NCBI GenBank assembly: GCA_037039925.1
Contig: JAXRKP010000257.1
Location: 126,044 to 190,043 of the forward strand
Direction of reading: 5' to 3'
Length of the DNA: 64,000 nucleotides
From: Doris montereyensis
Lineage: Eukaryota > Mollusca > Gastropoda > Nudibranchia > Dorididae
Shown here in pieces: positions 33,428 to 43,500 of the stretch (the stretch's first letter is position 1; every line of letters begins with the position of its first letter). Both the position numbers and the translations under genes were made by a program. The notes beneath the pieces are model-generated. The model was not told the origin of the DNA, ran no database searches, and was given only the letters and a program-made list of their open reading frames with translations.

Positions 33428-33714
33428 CTGAAACTATGTTCAACATGATCATGCTGACCACGCCTGAGGGGGGCTCCTTGAAGGCAAAACTCAAAGTATA
33501 AGTGAAAGGCAAGACAGCCCAGCCGTACAGTGCTAGCACAAAAATGACCAAGAGCCAACGGCTGTCATCAATGTAGGCACTCTTTGAGTAGGCTACAAAC
33601 ACAATTAAGAGCAGAATGCTGGGAACGATGTAACTGATAAAGTCCCATAAAAACGTGGGTATCCAGTACGTGGGGAGAGACTCCACTGACAATCTGCATA
33701 TGCTTGGCCCCGAG
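33428..33714 (-). CDS. ABCA exon: core of TMD2, three membrane spans (one-base indel)
   Basis: Residues 581-676. Acceptor CATCTTCTAG, phase 0: LGAKHMQIVSGVSP, then YWIPTFLWDFISYIVPSILL (span about 601-621), the loop AYSKSAYIDDSRW, WLLVIFVLALYGWAVLPFTY (span about 633-654) and FKEPPSGVVSMIMLNIVS, ending phase 1 at GTAAAT. AKHMQIVSGV is the family's AKHLQFVSGV motif. One extra base in GGGG (33672-33675) shifts the frame between VSP and TYW. Removing it restores 95 codons plus 1 nt and makes the whole 19-exon sum divisible by three. Both ends adjoin minisatellites that copy its splice junctions. Confidence 0.92.
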
Positions 33715-34012
33715 CTAGAAGATGGTAGAAACAAACAAGAGGTTAAATGAAAATGGTTCATGTTGAATTTATGAGAGTGAAAAGGGCCTGAGCTAGTAGA
33801 CAGAAACAAACAAGAGGTTAAATGAAAATGGTTCATGTTGAATTTTTAGGAGTGAAAAGGACCCCGAGCTAGTAGACGGTAGAAACAAACAAGAGGTTAA
33901 ATGAAAATGGTTAAAGTTGAATTTATGAGAGTGAAAAGGGCCCTAAGCTAGTAGATGGTAGTTAGAAACAAACAAGAGGGTAACTAAAAGTAGTTAAAGT
34001 TGGATTTTTAGG
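33715..34012. repeat. 76-79-bp tandem repeat abutting the exon acceptor
   Basis: Units start at the acceptor itself: GAGCTAGAAGATGGTAGAAA at 33712, GAGCTAGTAGACAGAAAC at 33790, GAGCTAGTAGACGGTAGAAA at 33866, AAGCTAGTAGATGGTAG at 33945. Bodies share CAAGAGGTTAAATGAAAATG and GAATTT-TGAGAGTGAAAAG. About 3.5 units, each with a copy of the acceptor AG plus about 8 exon bases. Confidence 0.9.
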
Positions 34013-34209
34013 AGAGAAAAGTGAGAAGAAAAAAGAAAAGCAATTTTAAGGAACATCGACTCAGTTTGACAAATCATTTAATATTCAAAGTGAAATGGAC
34101 TTAGATCTATTATTCCATCTATTTTTTTAAACTGTGGAACATGCCAAATAGTGAAATCTAATAGGAAATCATATTTCTGATGAATTTTCTAAATAAAACA
34201 TTGACATGA

Positions 34210-34505
34210 TTAGTGTTTGATTTCATTTGATTTACTCACATCCACAACTAAGGCTATCTTGGGGGTTTTTCATAAGATTTTAAATTTTACCCAGACTGCC
34301 CTGTACACAGCCAAGGGATCTTTAATGTGCACAGAGTGTCGTGATCTGCCCAGGGGATCTGCTTTTTATCGTCTGTCTCCGATGGGACTAGGTGTTGATC
34401 CACCTACCTGAACCAGAGGGGGTAGATTTTTAAAAAAAGAAACTAAAGGAAATTTTTCATTCATTGGCGGGGTTGAACCCATGACCTTTGGGTTGAGAGG
34501 CCACA
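34210..34505 (-). repeat. SINE family S3, minus copy
   Basis: Body with CACATCCACAACTAAGGC, CAGACTGCCCTGTACACAGC, GATGGGACTAGGTGTTGATC and a head with GGGGTTGAACCCATGACC. It is the best-preserved minus copy of the family. Confidence 0.75.
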
Positions 34506-34804
34506 TGAATAGTACGAGGGTCTCCATCAACGAAATGAGGCTTTAATTTGAAAGAAACTTAATGAAACATTAAACTCCCTCAACCTCATCTCCTAAAATA
34601 CCAAAATAAGCCCTCAAAAATTGTTTTAAACTCCAAAAAACGATTCAAAACAGACTAAAAGTATTCTCTACAACAATGCATATTCATATGAAGAAAACAC
34701 ATAGATTGTTCTTTCTTTCTTCCTTTCTTTCTTTCTTTCTTTCTTTATCCGTTCCCATTCTACCCTATTGGATTACATTGATTGCAAATTATGTAAATGC
34801 TTAC

Positions 34805-34936
34805 CTGTCTCTCTTTGATAGGGTAATAAACGAAGAGCGTGGTTAGGAAAGCCATGCCAAATATGATGAAAATTCCAATCGACAGACTAGCAAAAGAGGG
34901 ATTGTAACAAGTCAAACTTTTGTCCTCTTCCTCATC
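34805..34936 (-). CDS. ABCA exon: end of lumenal loop and TMD2 span
   Basis: Residues 537-580. Acceptor ATTCCTAG, phase 0 at both ends (132 nt, 44 codons). Encodes DEEEDKSLTCYNPSF (end of the large lumenal loop), ASLSIGIFIIFGMAFLTTLF (span about 554-574) and VYYPIKERQ, the cytoplasmic stretch leading to AKHMQIVSGV. KER before AKH is the family pattern. Intact, donor GTAAGC. Confidence 0.94.
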
Positions 34937-35374
34937 CTAGGAATTCATGAAAAAGAAATCAAAAAGTAGAGTACAATGAATCTTTGAGGAAAGTTTCTCC
35001 TTCAAAACAAGTTAAGTGGCTGGGGGAGGGTGGGGAGTAAAAATAGTCAAGTCATATCAATCAGTGGAATGCTGTTCTTTCTTTCTTCCTTTATCCCATT
35101 CTACCTTCAGAGGCACGGGTTTAGATACCTCTTTTACATCTTTTCCCCTAATTTCTCCAGGGTCTGCCTTTTGATATTTTATCTTTTACCCTATTATATA
35201 TATTGATTTAGCTATTTTCTTATCATTCATTCAGTTTACACGTCCATTTCATTTCATTTGTTTTCTATGTTAAAAGAAATGTTGTTGTACTTCAGACTTT
35301 TATGGAGAAAGGCGTGGTGGCATGTTTATAAAGTTCAGCAGAAAATGTACTATCCCTAAATCTAGAATCTAGGC

Positions 35375-35640
35375 CCACATCAACTCCTTCTTTCCTTCAA
35401 TTGTACGTCTGTGGCATAGTCTGCCTCCCGAAGCCGTAGATGCCAGCACTCTGTCAGTTTGTCAGACTAACTTCACAATTCACCATTGAAGTAATGCATT
35501 CCCTGTGATCCGATTCAACTCTGTTTTGGAACAGTTTATCTGTATCTAGTATATTTGCTATACTGTGTGCATGGATGTGATCAACCTCTTTAAGCTTGTA
35601 CAGTGTAAACCTGTCCTCCGCTATAGGAGGTTTCTACATT
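35375..35640 (+). mobile_element. CR1/L2-like reverse transcriptase C-terminal fragment
   Basis: Plus strand: SIVRLWHSLPPEAVDASTLS and VCQTNFTIH, the usual C-terminal WNSLP-E-V block of CR1/L2/Jockey elements, then a 3' untranslated end reading AGGAGGTTTCTACATTC directly before (GAA)n. The copy is 5'-truncated. Confidence 0.75.
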
Positions 35641-35935
35641 CGAAGAAGAAGAAGAAGAAGAAGAAGAAGAAGAAGAAGAGGAGGAGGAGGAGAAGAAGAA
35701 GAAGAAGGAGAAGAAGAAGGAAGAAGGAGAAGAAGAAGAAGAAAAGAAGAAGAGGAGGAGGAGGAGGAGAAGAAGGAGGAGAAGAAGGAAGGAGGAGAAG
35801 AAGAAGAAGGAGAAGAAGAAGGAAGAAGGAAGAAGGAGAAGAAGAAGAGGAGGAGGAGGAGAAGAAGAAGGAGAAGAAGAAGAAGGAAGAAGGAAGAAGG
35901 GAGGAAGAGAAGAAGAAGAAAAAAGAAGAAGAAGT
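35641..35935. repeat. (GAA)n/(GGA)n compound microsatellite
   Basis: About 295 bp of GAA and GGA triplets starting exactly at the end of the CR1/L2-like fragment, so it probably grew from that element's tail. Poly-Lys/Arg/Glu frames are artefacts. Confidence 0.95.
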
Positions 35936-35959
35936 TACCCACCCATGTCAGAGACTTGA

Positions 35960-36845
35960 GTTTGAGCCTGGCATGCAATCATAAAATGTTTATTATCACC
36001 TTGAGAAGCAAATTCTACAGGTGTGAATTTGTAAAGACATGATCATTACTTTGGAAGTTTGCTGGTTGAGACCATTTTTTTCCCATTGATATTTTACCAT
36101 TTAGTTTAGTAAGGCATTCATTTTTGCTCCAAGGTGCATAGCACTTTGAAATTGGTTTCTCAATCCCACTCTATGTCTGGTAAGTTTTTGAAGTTACAAG
36201 AATGTTCTTTTATTCTGAATGATTATTTCCAGGTGTTCTTAACAGGGACGTGCTTGTGTATATTTGTTTTATAAACTAAGTCAATAGTCAGAGGTCTTAT
36301 TTCTTTGATATTGATGTCACAGAAGATATTTTCAATTATTTTCTTAAGAGGATTATTCCCCTTTTTAAGTTTTTGTTCACAGCTATGAGAACTTCACCTC
36401 ATTTTTTTTTTATGCTATCTCTTTTGTATTCTTTATATTATCAAGCAGTAGTTCTGGTGTTTTTAGTTCTGGGCTGAGCTCAGTTTTTGCTCGTAGTATT
36501 ACATGTGGCTATATCGTTTCATGTCATTGGCATAATTCAGTGGTTTGTTTTTTTTCTGCACAAACTTCACAAATTCATGACATTTTTTTTAGACTATTCA
36601 GCTGCGTTGAGTTAAAACATTTTTATTGGGGTTTTTTTTTGTTTTGTTTTGTACAGTAACTGCCTCTCATTTACAAATAACAAAATTATACTCAATCAAT
36701 TGTTTTTTTTAAATTTTATCACTGTCCTTTTCAAACAATAAATTATGTCGAAGAATTCCGTTTTTCTCACTAAATCTAAATCAATTGTAAAAATGTCGTA
36801 CTTTACATTAGTATGAAATATTTCAATGTACCAGGAACCAGGGCT
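35960..36845. other. Unassigned intronic stretch
   Basis: T-rich in the plus orientation, with T runs at 36413-36421 and 36640-36649. No supported motif. Confidence 0.5.
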
Positions 36846-36848
36846 TAC

Positions 36849-36932
36849 CTTTGGTAGAGGATCAATGCTGGACTCAAGACTGCTGGTGCCATTCGAATAA
36901 TATTGTAAGAAAGCATTCATCATCATGTTTGT
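36849..36932 (-). CDS. ABCA exon: lumenal loop segment
   Basis: Residues 509-536; 84 nt, phase 0 at both ends. Acceptor ATTTCCAG, donor GTAAGC. Encodes TNMMMNAFLQYYSNGTSSLE and SSIDPLPK, the N-A-L-L--H region of ABCA second extracellular loops. NGT is a potential N-glycosylation site. The smallest exon found here. Confidence 0.9.
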
Positions 36933-36957
36933 CTGGAAATAATTAAAATGAGAAATT

Positions 36958-37060
36958 TAATTTTAATAATAATAATAATAATAATAACACTCATAACAAA
37001 TAGCACTCATAACAAAAATAATAAAAATAATAATAATAACAATAATAATAATAAAAATAA

Positions 37061-37107
<47 letters not shown>

Positions 37108-37299
37108 TAATAATAAAAATAATAATTATAATAATTTAAAAAATTTAATAATTCTAATTATAATAATAATAATAATAATGATAATGAGAATGAGAATAAT
37201 AATAATAATAATAACACAATAATAACAATAATCATAATAATAACAATAATGACAATAATAATAATAACAATAATGACAATAATAACAATAACAATAACA

Positions 37300-37355
<56 letters not shown>

Positions 37356-37373
37356 TATAATAATTATAATAAT

Positions 37374-37404
<31 letters not shown>

Positions 37405-37483
37405 GAATAATAATAATACGATAATAATGCAATAATAATCACAACAATAATAATAATCATAATAATAACAATAATGACAAAAA

Positions 37484-37526
<43 letters not shown>

Positions 37527-37678
37527 GTAATAATAATATTAATAATAACAAGAATAATAACAATGATAATAATAATGATAATAATAATGATAATAATAAT
37601 GATAATAATAACAATAATATAACAATAAAGATAATTATGATGATAATGATGATAATAATAATAATTAATAATGATACA
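36958..37678. repeat. (AAT)n microsatellite, about 720 bp
   Basis: Mostly AAT triplets with AAC, GAT and GAG interruptions and short AATT breaks (37130-37160). It begins about 25 bp upstream (gene sense) of an exon, in what should be the polypyrimidine and branch-point zone. Ile/Tyr/Asn-rich open frames are artefacts. Confidence 0.95.
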
Positions 37679-37682
37679 ATAC

Positions 37683-39662
37683 AAGTCATTTTTTTTGTTT
37701 TGAGTTAGGTTTTTGCTTTTAGTATGTACATGAGTAACTGTCAAAATACAGTCATCCTATACCTTTGAAAAGTTTGTAGCGTCCTTTGTTGCCATAGAAA
37801 TGGCCGCCATCTTGGATTTTGACTCAATTTTCAAAATCTATCTCCTCCCTTAGTTATGAATAAAATCACTCAAAACCTGTGCAGATCGTCTTTTCCATTC
37901 AATATATAATGAGAGACGTCGAGTTTTTTCGATATTTTGGATAGTTTATTTTTAATGAATTTTTGAAAATACTATATATCGTGAATGTACAAAAACGGCA
38001 TTTTTATTACAAAAAAAAACAAAAATTCTCAAAAAGTTAACAATATATCATTTTTAAAAACGACGTCCTATTAACATTGACAAGAGGAATATGTGTGCCA
38101 AATATAATACAAATCGTTTCGTAAATGACGGAGGAGATAGAATTTTGGTGTGGAAAAACGACATTTCGAGAAAAATGCAAGTAAAAAAATCAAAAGAAAA
38201 TAACACAAAACAAACACTTCAGACGGATTTCCTTGTTGTAGCAGCCCCCTTACTCTTTCGACAGTCTCTGGCATTGTTACTTATGTAAATAGATTACAAA
38301 TTTAGGTTTAGATATGCACTGTTGTGAAAACAGACGCCGAAATGACCAGTTTTTGCTTTTTTTCCTCTATAACCTATGCTTGTACGCGTGTTTACATACA
38401 CACTGACGCGCTAACGCCTCTTATATCACACAGTGATGGGCAGACGTGGCAATCAGTGATGGCAGAAACTAGTTGAAAGTTAGTGTTGCCACATTTGGCG
38501 ATTAACCGCCAATATACGGGTTTTTACTTTCATTTTTCTGAGTCAGCGGTCGGGTAATTTACGTATAAATTTTGATTGTTTTAACCTACCTACGCGTACA
38601 AAACATTTTGTAAAAATAAAATCATACGTCACATACGTACATGAAATTGTAGATAAATGATCATTCTATCCGAATATGCAGAGAACGGAAAATCAACTTT
38701 GGGTTCAAAACTCGCCAGTCCAGGTGCCACCCCTGATGTAGTCAGTGAGCTTGCACTTGTGCAGGGATACAGACTATAAATCCATCTTCTTCTGCATCTT
38801 TATCAAAACTAGTGATCTTAATATGACCTAGAGTTTAAGGGGTGGGTGGGGGAGGGGATACCTGGATTGATGAGTTTGGCACCAAAATGTTGATTTTTTT
38901 GTTCTTTGCATATTCAGGTAAAACAATCATTTATCTACAAGTTTATGGCAGAAAAATGTCCATATGATGTATATTTTTTTGTTACAAAACATTTTGTAAG
39001 CTAGACAAGGTAAAAACAGTCAATTACCCTAACACTGACTGAAAAGATAGCACTGAAAACCCCTGTAGCGGCAGCTAATCACCGACGTGCCAACATCAGT
39101 TTCGCCGTTTCTTCGGGAACACAGCACGTCGATTTTGCTGAGTGTGCGTCAATGTGTATTTAAGCGAGAGCACAAGTATAGGAATGGAGGAAAAAAACAA
39201 AAAACTGGTCATTTTGACATCTTTTTTCACAACAGTGCGCATCTAAACCTAGATTTAAAATTCTCTTTTCATTAGCAACCCAATGCCAGAGACTGTCGAA
39301 AGAGTAAGAGGGCTGCTACAAGAAGGGCAACCCATCTGAAACAGTCGCGTTATATGGGGTTTTTTGTACTAAAAATGCCAGTTTTGTATATACACAATAT
39401 TTTCAAAAATTCATTTTTTTAAATTATCCAAACATTTACAAGACTCGACGTCGTTCTTTAGATATATTGAATGGAAAAAACAATCTGCACATGTTTTGAG
39501 GGATTTTATTCAAACTAAGTGAGGAGATCCAAGATGGCGACGTTTCCATGGCAACCCAGGATGCTACTAACTTTTGAATGAAAGAGGATGACTATATTTT
39601 GACAGTTACTCATATATATACTTAAAGCAAAAACCCAAAATTGAAAGCAAAAAAAATCACTT
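37683..39662. mobile_element. Foldback element with very long inverted repeats
   Basis: The left arm (37683 to about 38460) and right arm (about 39085-39662) are diverged reverse complements. Examples are GAGTAACTGTCAAAATA against TATTTTGACAGTTACTC, and ACTCTTTCGACAGTCTCTGG against CCAGAGACTGTCGAAAGAGT. The 0.6-kb centre includes TGGCGATTAACCGCCA and no open frame. The arms contain CCATCTTGGATTTT-like sequence, also in the poly-C family elements. The right end lies 24 bp from the donor of the exon at 39687. Confidence 0.85.
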
Positions 39663-39686
39663 CAGGATGCAACTGTCTACACTTAC

Positions 39687-39854
39687 TGCTATAGGCTGTG
39701 CATGATAGGGCTGGCCATTGTAGTGAGCTATGGCTGCTACAGATTGAGTGCCAGTAGTGTTCACAATCTCAAGTCCAACAATTATTTTCTTATTGTAAGT
39801 TGATGTGCCAAGTTCATCTGCTCTTTTAATCAGGTACTTATCATAACTTTGAGG
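39687..39854 (-). CDS. ABCA exon: large lumenal loop of TMD2
   Basis: Residues 453-508; 168 nt, phase 0 at both ends. Acceptor GTTTTCAG, donor GTAAGT. Encodes PQSYDKYLIKRADELGTSTY, KKIIVGLEIVNTTGTQSV and AAIAHYNGQPYHAQPIA. The AAIAHYNGQPYH stretch matches the W-N-xxYH motif of ABCA extracellular loop 2. NTT is a potential N-glycosylation site. Intact. The downstream donor has only about 24 bp before a foldback element. Confidence 0.92.
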
Positions 39855-39899
39855 CTGAAAACAAAAAGGTTACAAAAATGAAAATTAAATAAAATTGAA

Positions 39900-39900
39900 A

Positions 39901-39966
<66 letters not shown>
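39900..39966. repeat. (TA)n microsatellite
   Basis: About 33 TA dinucleotides, 46 bp upstream (gene sense) of the exon at 39687-39854. An AT-rich perfect palindrome capable of cruciform formation. Confidence 0.97.
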
Positions 39967-39967
<1 letters not shown>

Positions 39968-39969
39968 CT

Positions 39970-40495
39970 GAACGTCTCTAACTTTGACAGCTTATAACTC
40001 AGAAATCACTGCACCCACAACCTCCATATCACATATGTAGATTTCCATTAGCCTGCTTTAGGTTCTTAGCTAAGAAACTCTTGAATCAAATCAGTATTTT
40101 AATTGACTGAAAAAAGATCATATTGCCTGCAATCTACAAAAGAAAGTTATTGTTACTAGATCTAAATTCTCGATTTCCGGTCATTACAATAAAAAGCCCA
40201 TGTACCTTCAGTACCGAGTACTAATTTGATCTGATAATTGTGCTTGATATCACCCATAACCGATACAATGGTTTCTGAGTCAACCGCAGTCAAAGGTTAA
40301 AAGGCCATCTTTATAATAAAGAAAATTCATAAAACATGTACATCATAATTTACGAGTATTCTTGTATATATATATAAAGTTTGAAGAAGGGTATGTAAAC
40401 ATTCATAATAAGACTTTTATATCTTAAGACTTTTCTGACATTTACACATCAGATAAATCTCTTGGTATGGTGGTAAAGAGCCAGTGTCAAGAACA
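39970..40495. other. Unassigned intronic stretch
   Basis: Unique-looking AT-rich DNA between (TA)n and the 34-bp array. Nothing supported. Confidence 0.5.
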
Positions 40496-40501
40496 TCACT
40501 T

Positions 40502-43500
40502 TGTAGATTGTAATCCTAGTGTTTATTGGCTCCAATGTGGATTGTAATCCATGTTTACTGGTTCCAATGTGGATTGTAATCCTAGTGTTTACTGGTTCCA
40601 ATGTAGGTTGTAATCTTAGTGTTTACTGACTCAAATGTCGATTGTAATCCTAATGTTTACTGACTCCAATGTGGATTGTAATCCGTGTTTACTGGCTCCA
40701 ATGTGGATTGTAATCCTAGTGTTTACTGACTCCAATGTGGAATGTAATCCTAGTGTTTACTGACTCCAATGTAGGTTGTAATCCTAGTGTTTACTGACTC
40801 AAATGTGGAATGTAATCTTAGTGTTTACCTCCAACGTGGATTGTAATCCTAGTATTTACTGTCTCCAATGTGGATTGTAATCCTAGTGTTTACTGGCTCT
40901 AATGTGGATTGTAAATGTTTCGCTCTAATGTGGATTGTAATCCTAGTGTTTACTTCCAACGTGGATTGTAATCCTAGTGTTTACTGACTCTAATGTAGAT
41001 TGTAATCATAGTGTTTACTGGTTCCAATGTGGATTGTAATCCTAGTGTTGACTGGTTCCAATGTGGATTGTAATCTTAGTGTTTACTGGTTCCAATGTAG
41101 ATTGTAATCCTAATGTTTACTGGTTCCAATGTGGATTGTTATCCTTAGTGTTTACTGGTTCCAATGTAGATTGTAATCCTAGTGTTTACTGGTTCCAATG
41201 TAGATTGTAATCGTAGTGTTTACTGGTTTCAATGTGGATTGTAATCCTACTGTTTGCTGATTTCAATGTGGATTTTAATCCTAGTGTTTACTGGTTTCAA
41301 TGTGGTTTGTAATCCTAGTATTTACTGGTTCCAATGTGGATTGTAATGCTAGTGTTTACTGGTTCCAATGTAGATTGTAATCCTGGTGTTTTACTGGTTT
41401 CAATGTGGATTGTTATCCTACTGTTTACTGGTTCCAATGTGGATTGTAATCGTAGTGATTACGGGTGCCAATGTGGATTGTAATCCTAGTGTTTACTGGT
41501 TCCAATGTGGATTGTAATCCTAGTGTTTACTGGTTCCAATGTGGATTGTAATCCTAGTGTTTACTGGTTTCAATGTGGATTGTAATCCTACTGTTTGCTG
41601 ATTTCAATGTGGATTGTAATCGTAGTGTTTACTGGTTCCAATGTGGATTGTAATCCTAGTGTTTACTGGTTCCAATGTAGATTGTAATGCTACTGTTTGC
41701 TGATTTCAATGTGGTTTGTAATCCTAGTATTTACTGGTTCCAATGTGGATTGTAATGCTAGTATTTACTGGTTCCAATGTAGATTGTAATCCTGGTGTTT
41801 ACTGGTTCAAATGTGGATTGTTATCCTACTGTTTACTGGTTCCAATGTGGATTGTAATCGTAGTGATTACTGGTGCCAATGTGGATTCTAATCTTAGTGT
41901 TTACTGGTTCCAATGTAGATTGTAATCCTATTGTTTGCTGGTTCCAATGTAGATTGTAATCCTAGTGTTTACTGGTTCCAATGTGGATTGTAATCATAGT
42001 GTTTACTGGTTCCAATGTGGATTGTAATCCTAGTGTTTACTGGTTCCAATGTAAATTGTAATCCAAGTGTTTACTGGCTCTAATGTGGATTGTAATCCTA
42101 GTGTTTACTGACTCAACGTGGATTGTAATCCTAGTGTTGAGTGACTCTAATGTAGATTGTAATCCTAGTATTTACTGACTCTAATGTAGATTGTAATCCT
42201 GGTGTTTACTGGTTCCAATGTGGATTGTAATCCTAGTGTTTACTGGTTCCAATGTGGATTGTAATCCCAGTGTTTACTGGTTCCAATGTGGAATGTAATC
42301 CTAGTGTTTACTGGTTCAAATGTAGATTGTAATCCCAGTGTTTACTGGTTCAAATGTGGATTGTAATCCTACTGTTTGCTGATTCCAATGTAGACTGATT
42401 GTAATCCTATTCCAATGTAGATTGTAATCCTAGTCTTTACTGATTCCAATGTGGATTGTAATCCTAGTGTTTACTGGTTCCAATGTGGATTGTAATCCTA
42501 GTGTTTACTGGTTCCAATGTAGATTGTAATCCTAGTGTTTACTGGTTCCAAAGTGGATTGTAATCCTAGTGTTTACTGGTTCCATTGTAGATTGTAATCC
42601 TAGTGTTGACTGGTTCCAATGTGGATTGTAATCTTAGTGTTTACTGGTTCCAATGTAGATTGTAATCCTAGTGTTTACTGGTTCCAATGTGGATTGTTAT
42701 CCTAGTGCTTACTGGTTCCAATGTAGATTGTAATCCTAGTGTTTACTGGTTCCAATGATTGTAATCCTAGTGTTTACTGGTTCTAATGATTGTAATCCTA
42801 GTGTTTACTGGTTCTAATGTGGATTGTAATCCTAGTGTTTACTGGTTCAAATGTGGATTGTAATCCTAGTGTTTACTGGTTCCAATGTGGATTGTAATCC
42901 TAGTGTTTACTGGTCCTAATGTGGATTGTAATCCTAGTGTTTACTGGTTTTACTGATTCCAATGTGGATTGTAATCCTAGTGTTTACTGGTTCCAATGTG
43001 GATTGTAATCCTAGTGTTTACTGGTTCCAATGTGGGATTGTAATCCTAGTGTTTACTGGATGGATTGTAATCCTAGTGTTTACTGATTCCAATGTGGATT
43101 GTAATCCTAGTGTTTACTGGTTCCAATGTGGATTGTAATCCTAGTGTTTACTGGTTCCAATGTGGATTGTAATCCTAGTGTTTACTGATTCCAATGTGGA
43201 TTGTAAAGTCCTGATTCCTAATGTGGATTGTAATCTAGTGTTTACTGATTCCAATGATTGTAATCCTAGTGTTTACTGGTTCCAATGTGGATTGTAATCC
43301 TAGTGTTTACTGGTTCCAATGTGGATTGTAATCCTAGTGTTTACTGGTTCCAATGTGGAATGTAATCCTAGTGTTTACTGATTCCAATAGATTGTAATCA
43401 TACTGTTTACTGGTTCCAATGTGGATTGTAATCCTACTGTTTACTGGTTCCAATGTGGATTGTAATCCTAGTGTTTACTGGTTCCAATGTGGATTGTAAT

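Noticed and set aside
39087..39275. Small open frames within 38071-39275
   Set aside because: They lie in the arms of the foldback element, have no known domain, and the inverted arm does not preserve the frame.
41743..41925. Repeated 60-codon open frame (also at 44990 and 46180)
   Set aside because: Derived from the 34-bp array; recurrence reflects a duplicated block, not a gene family.
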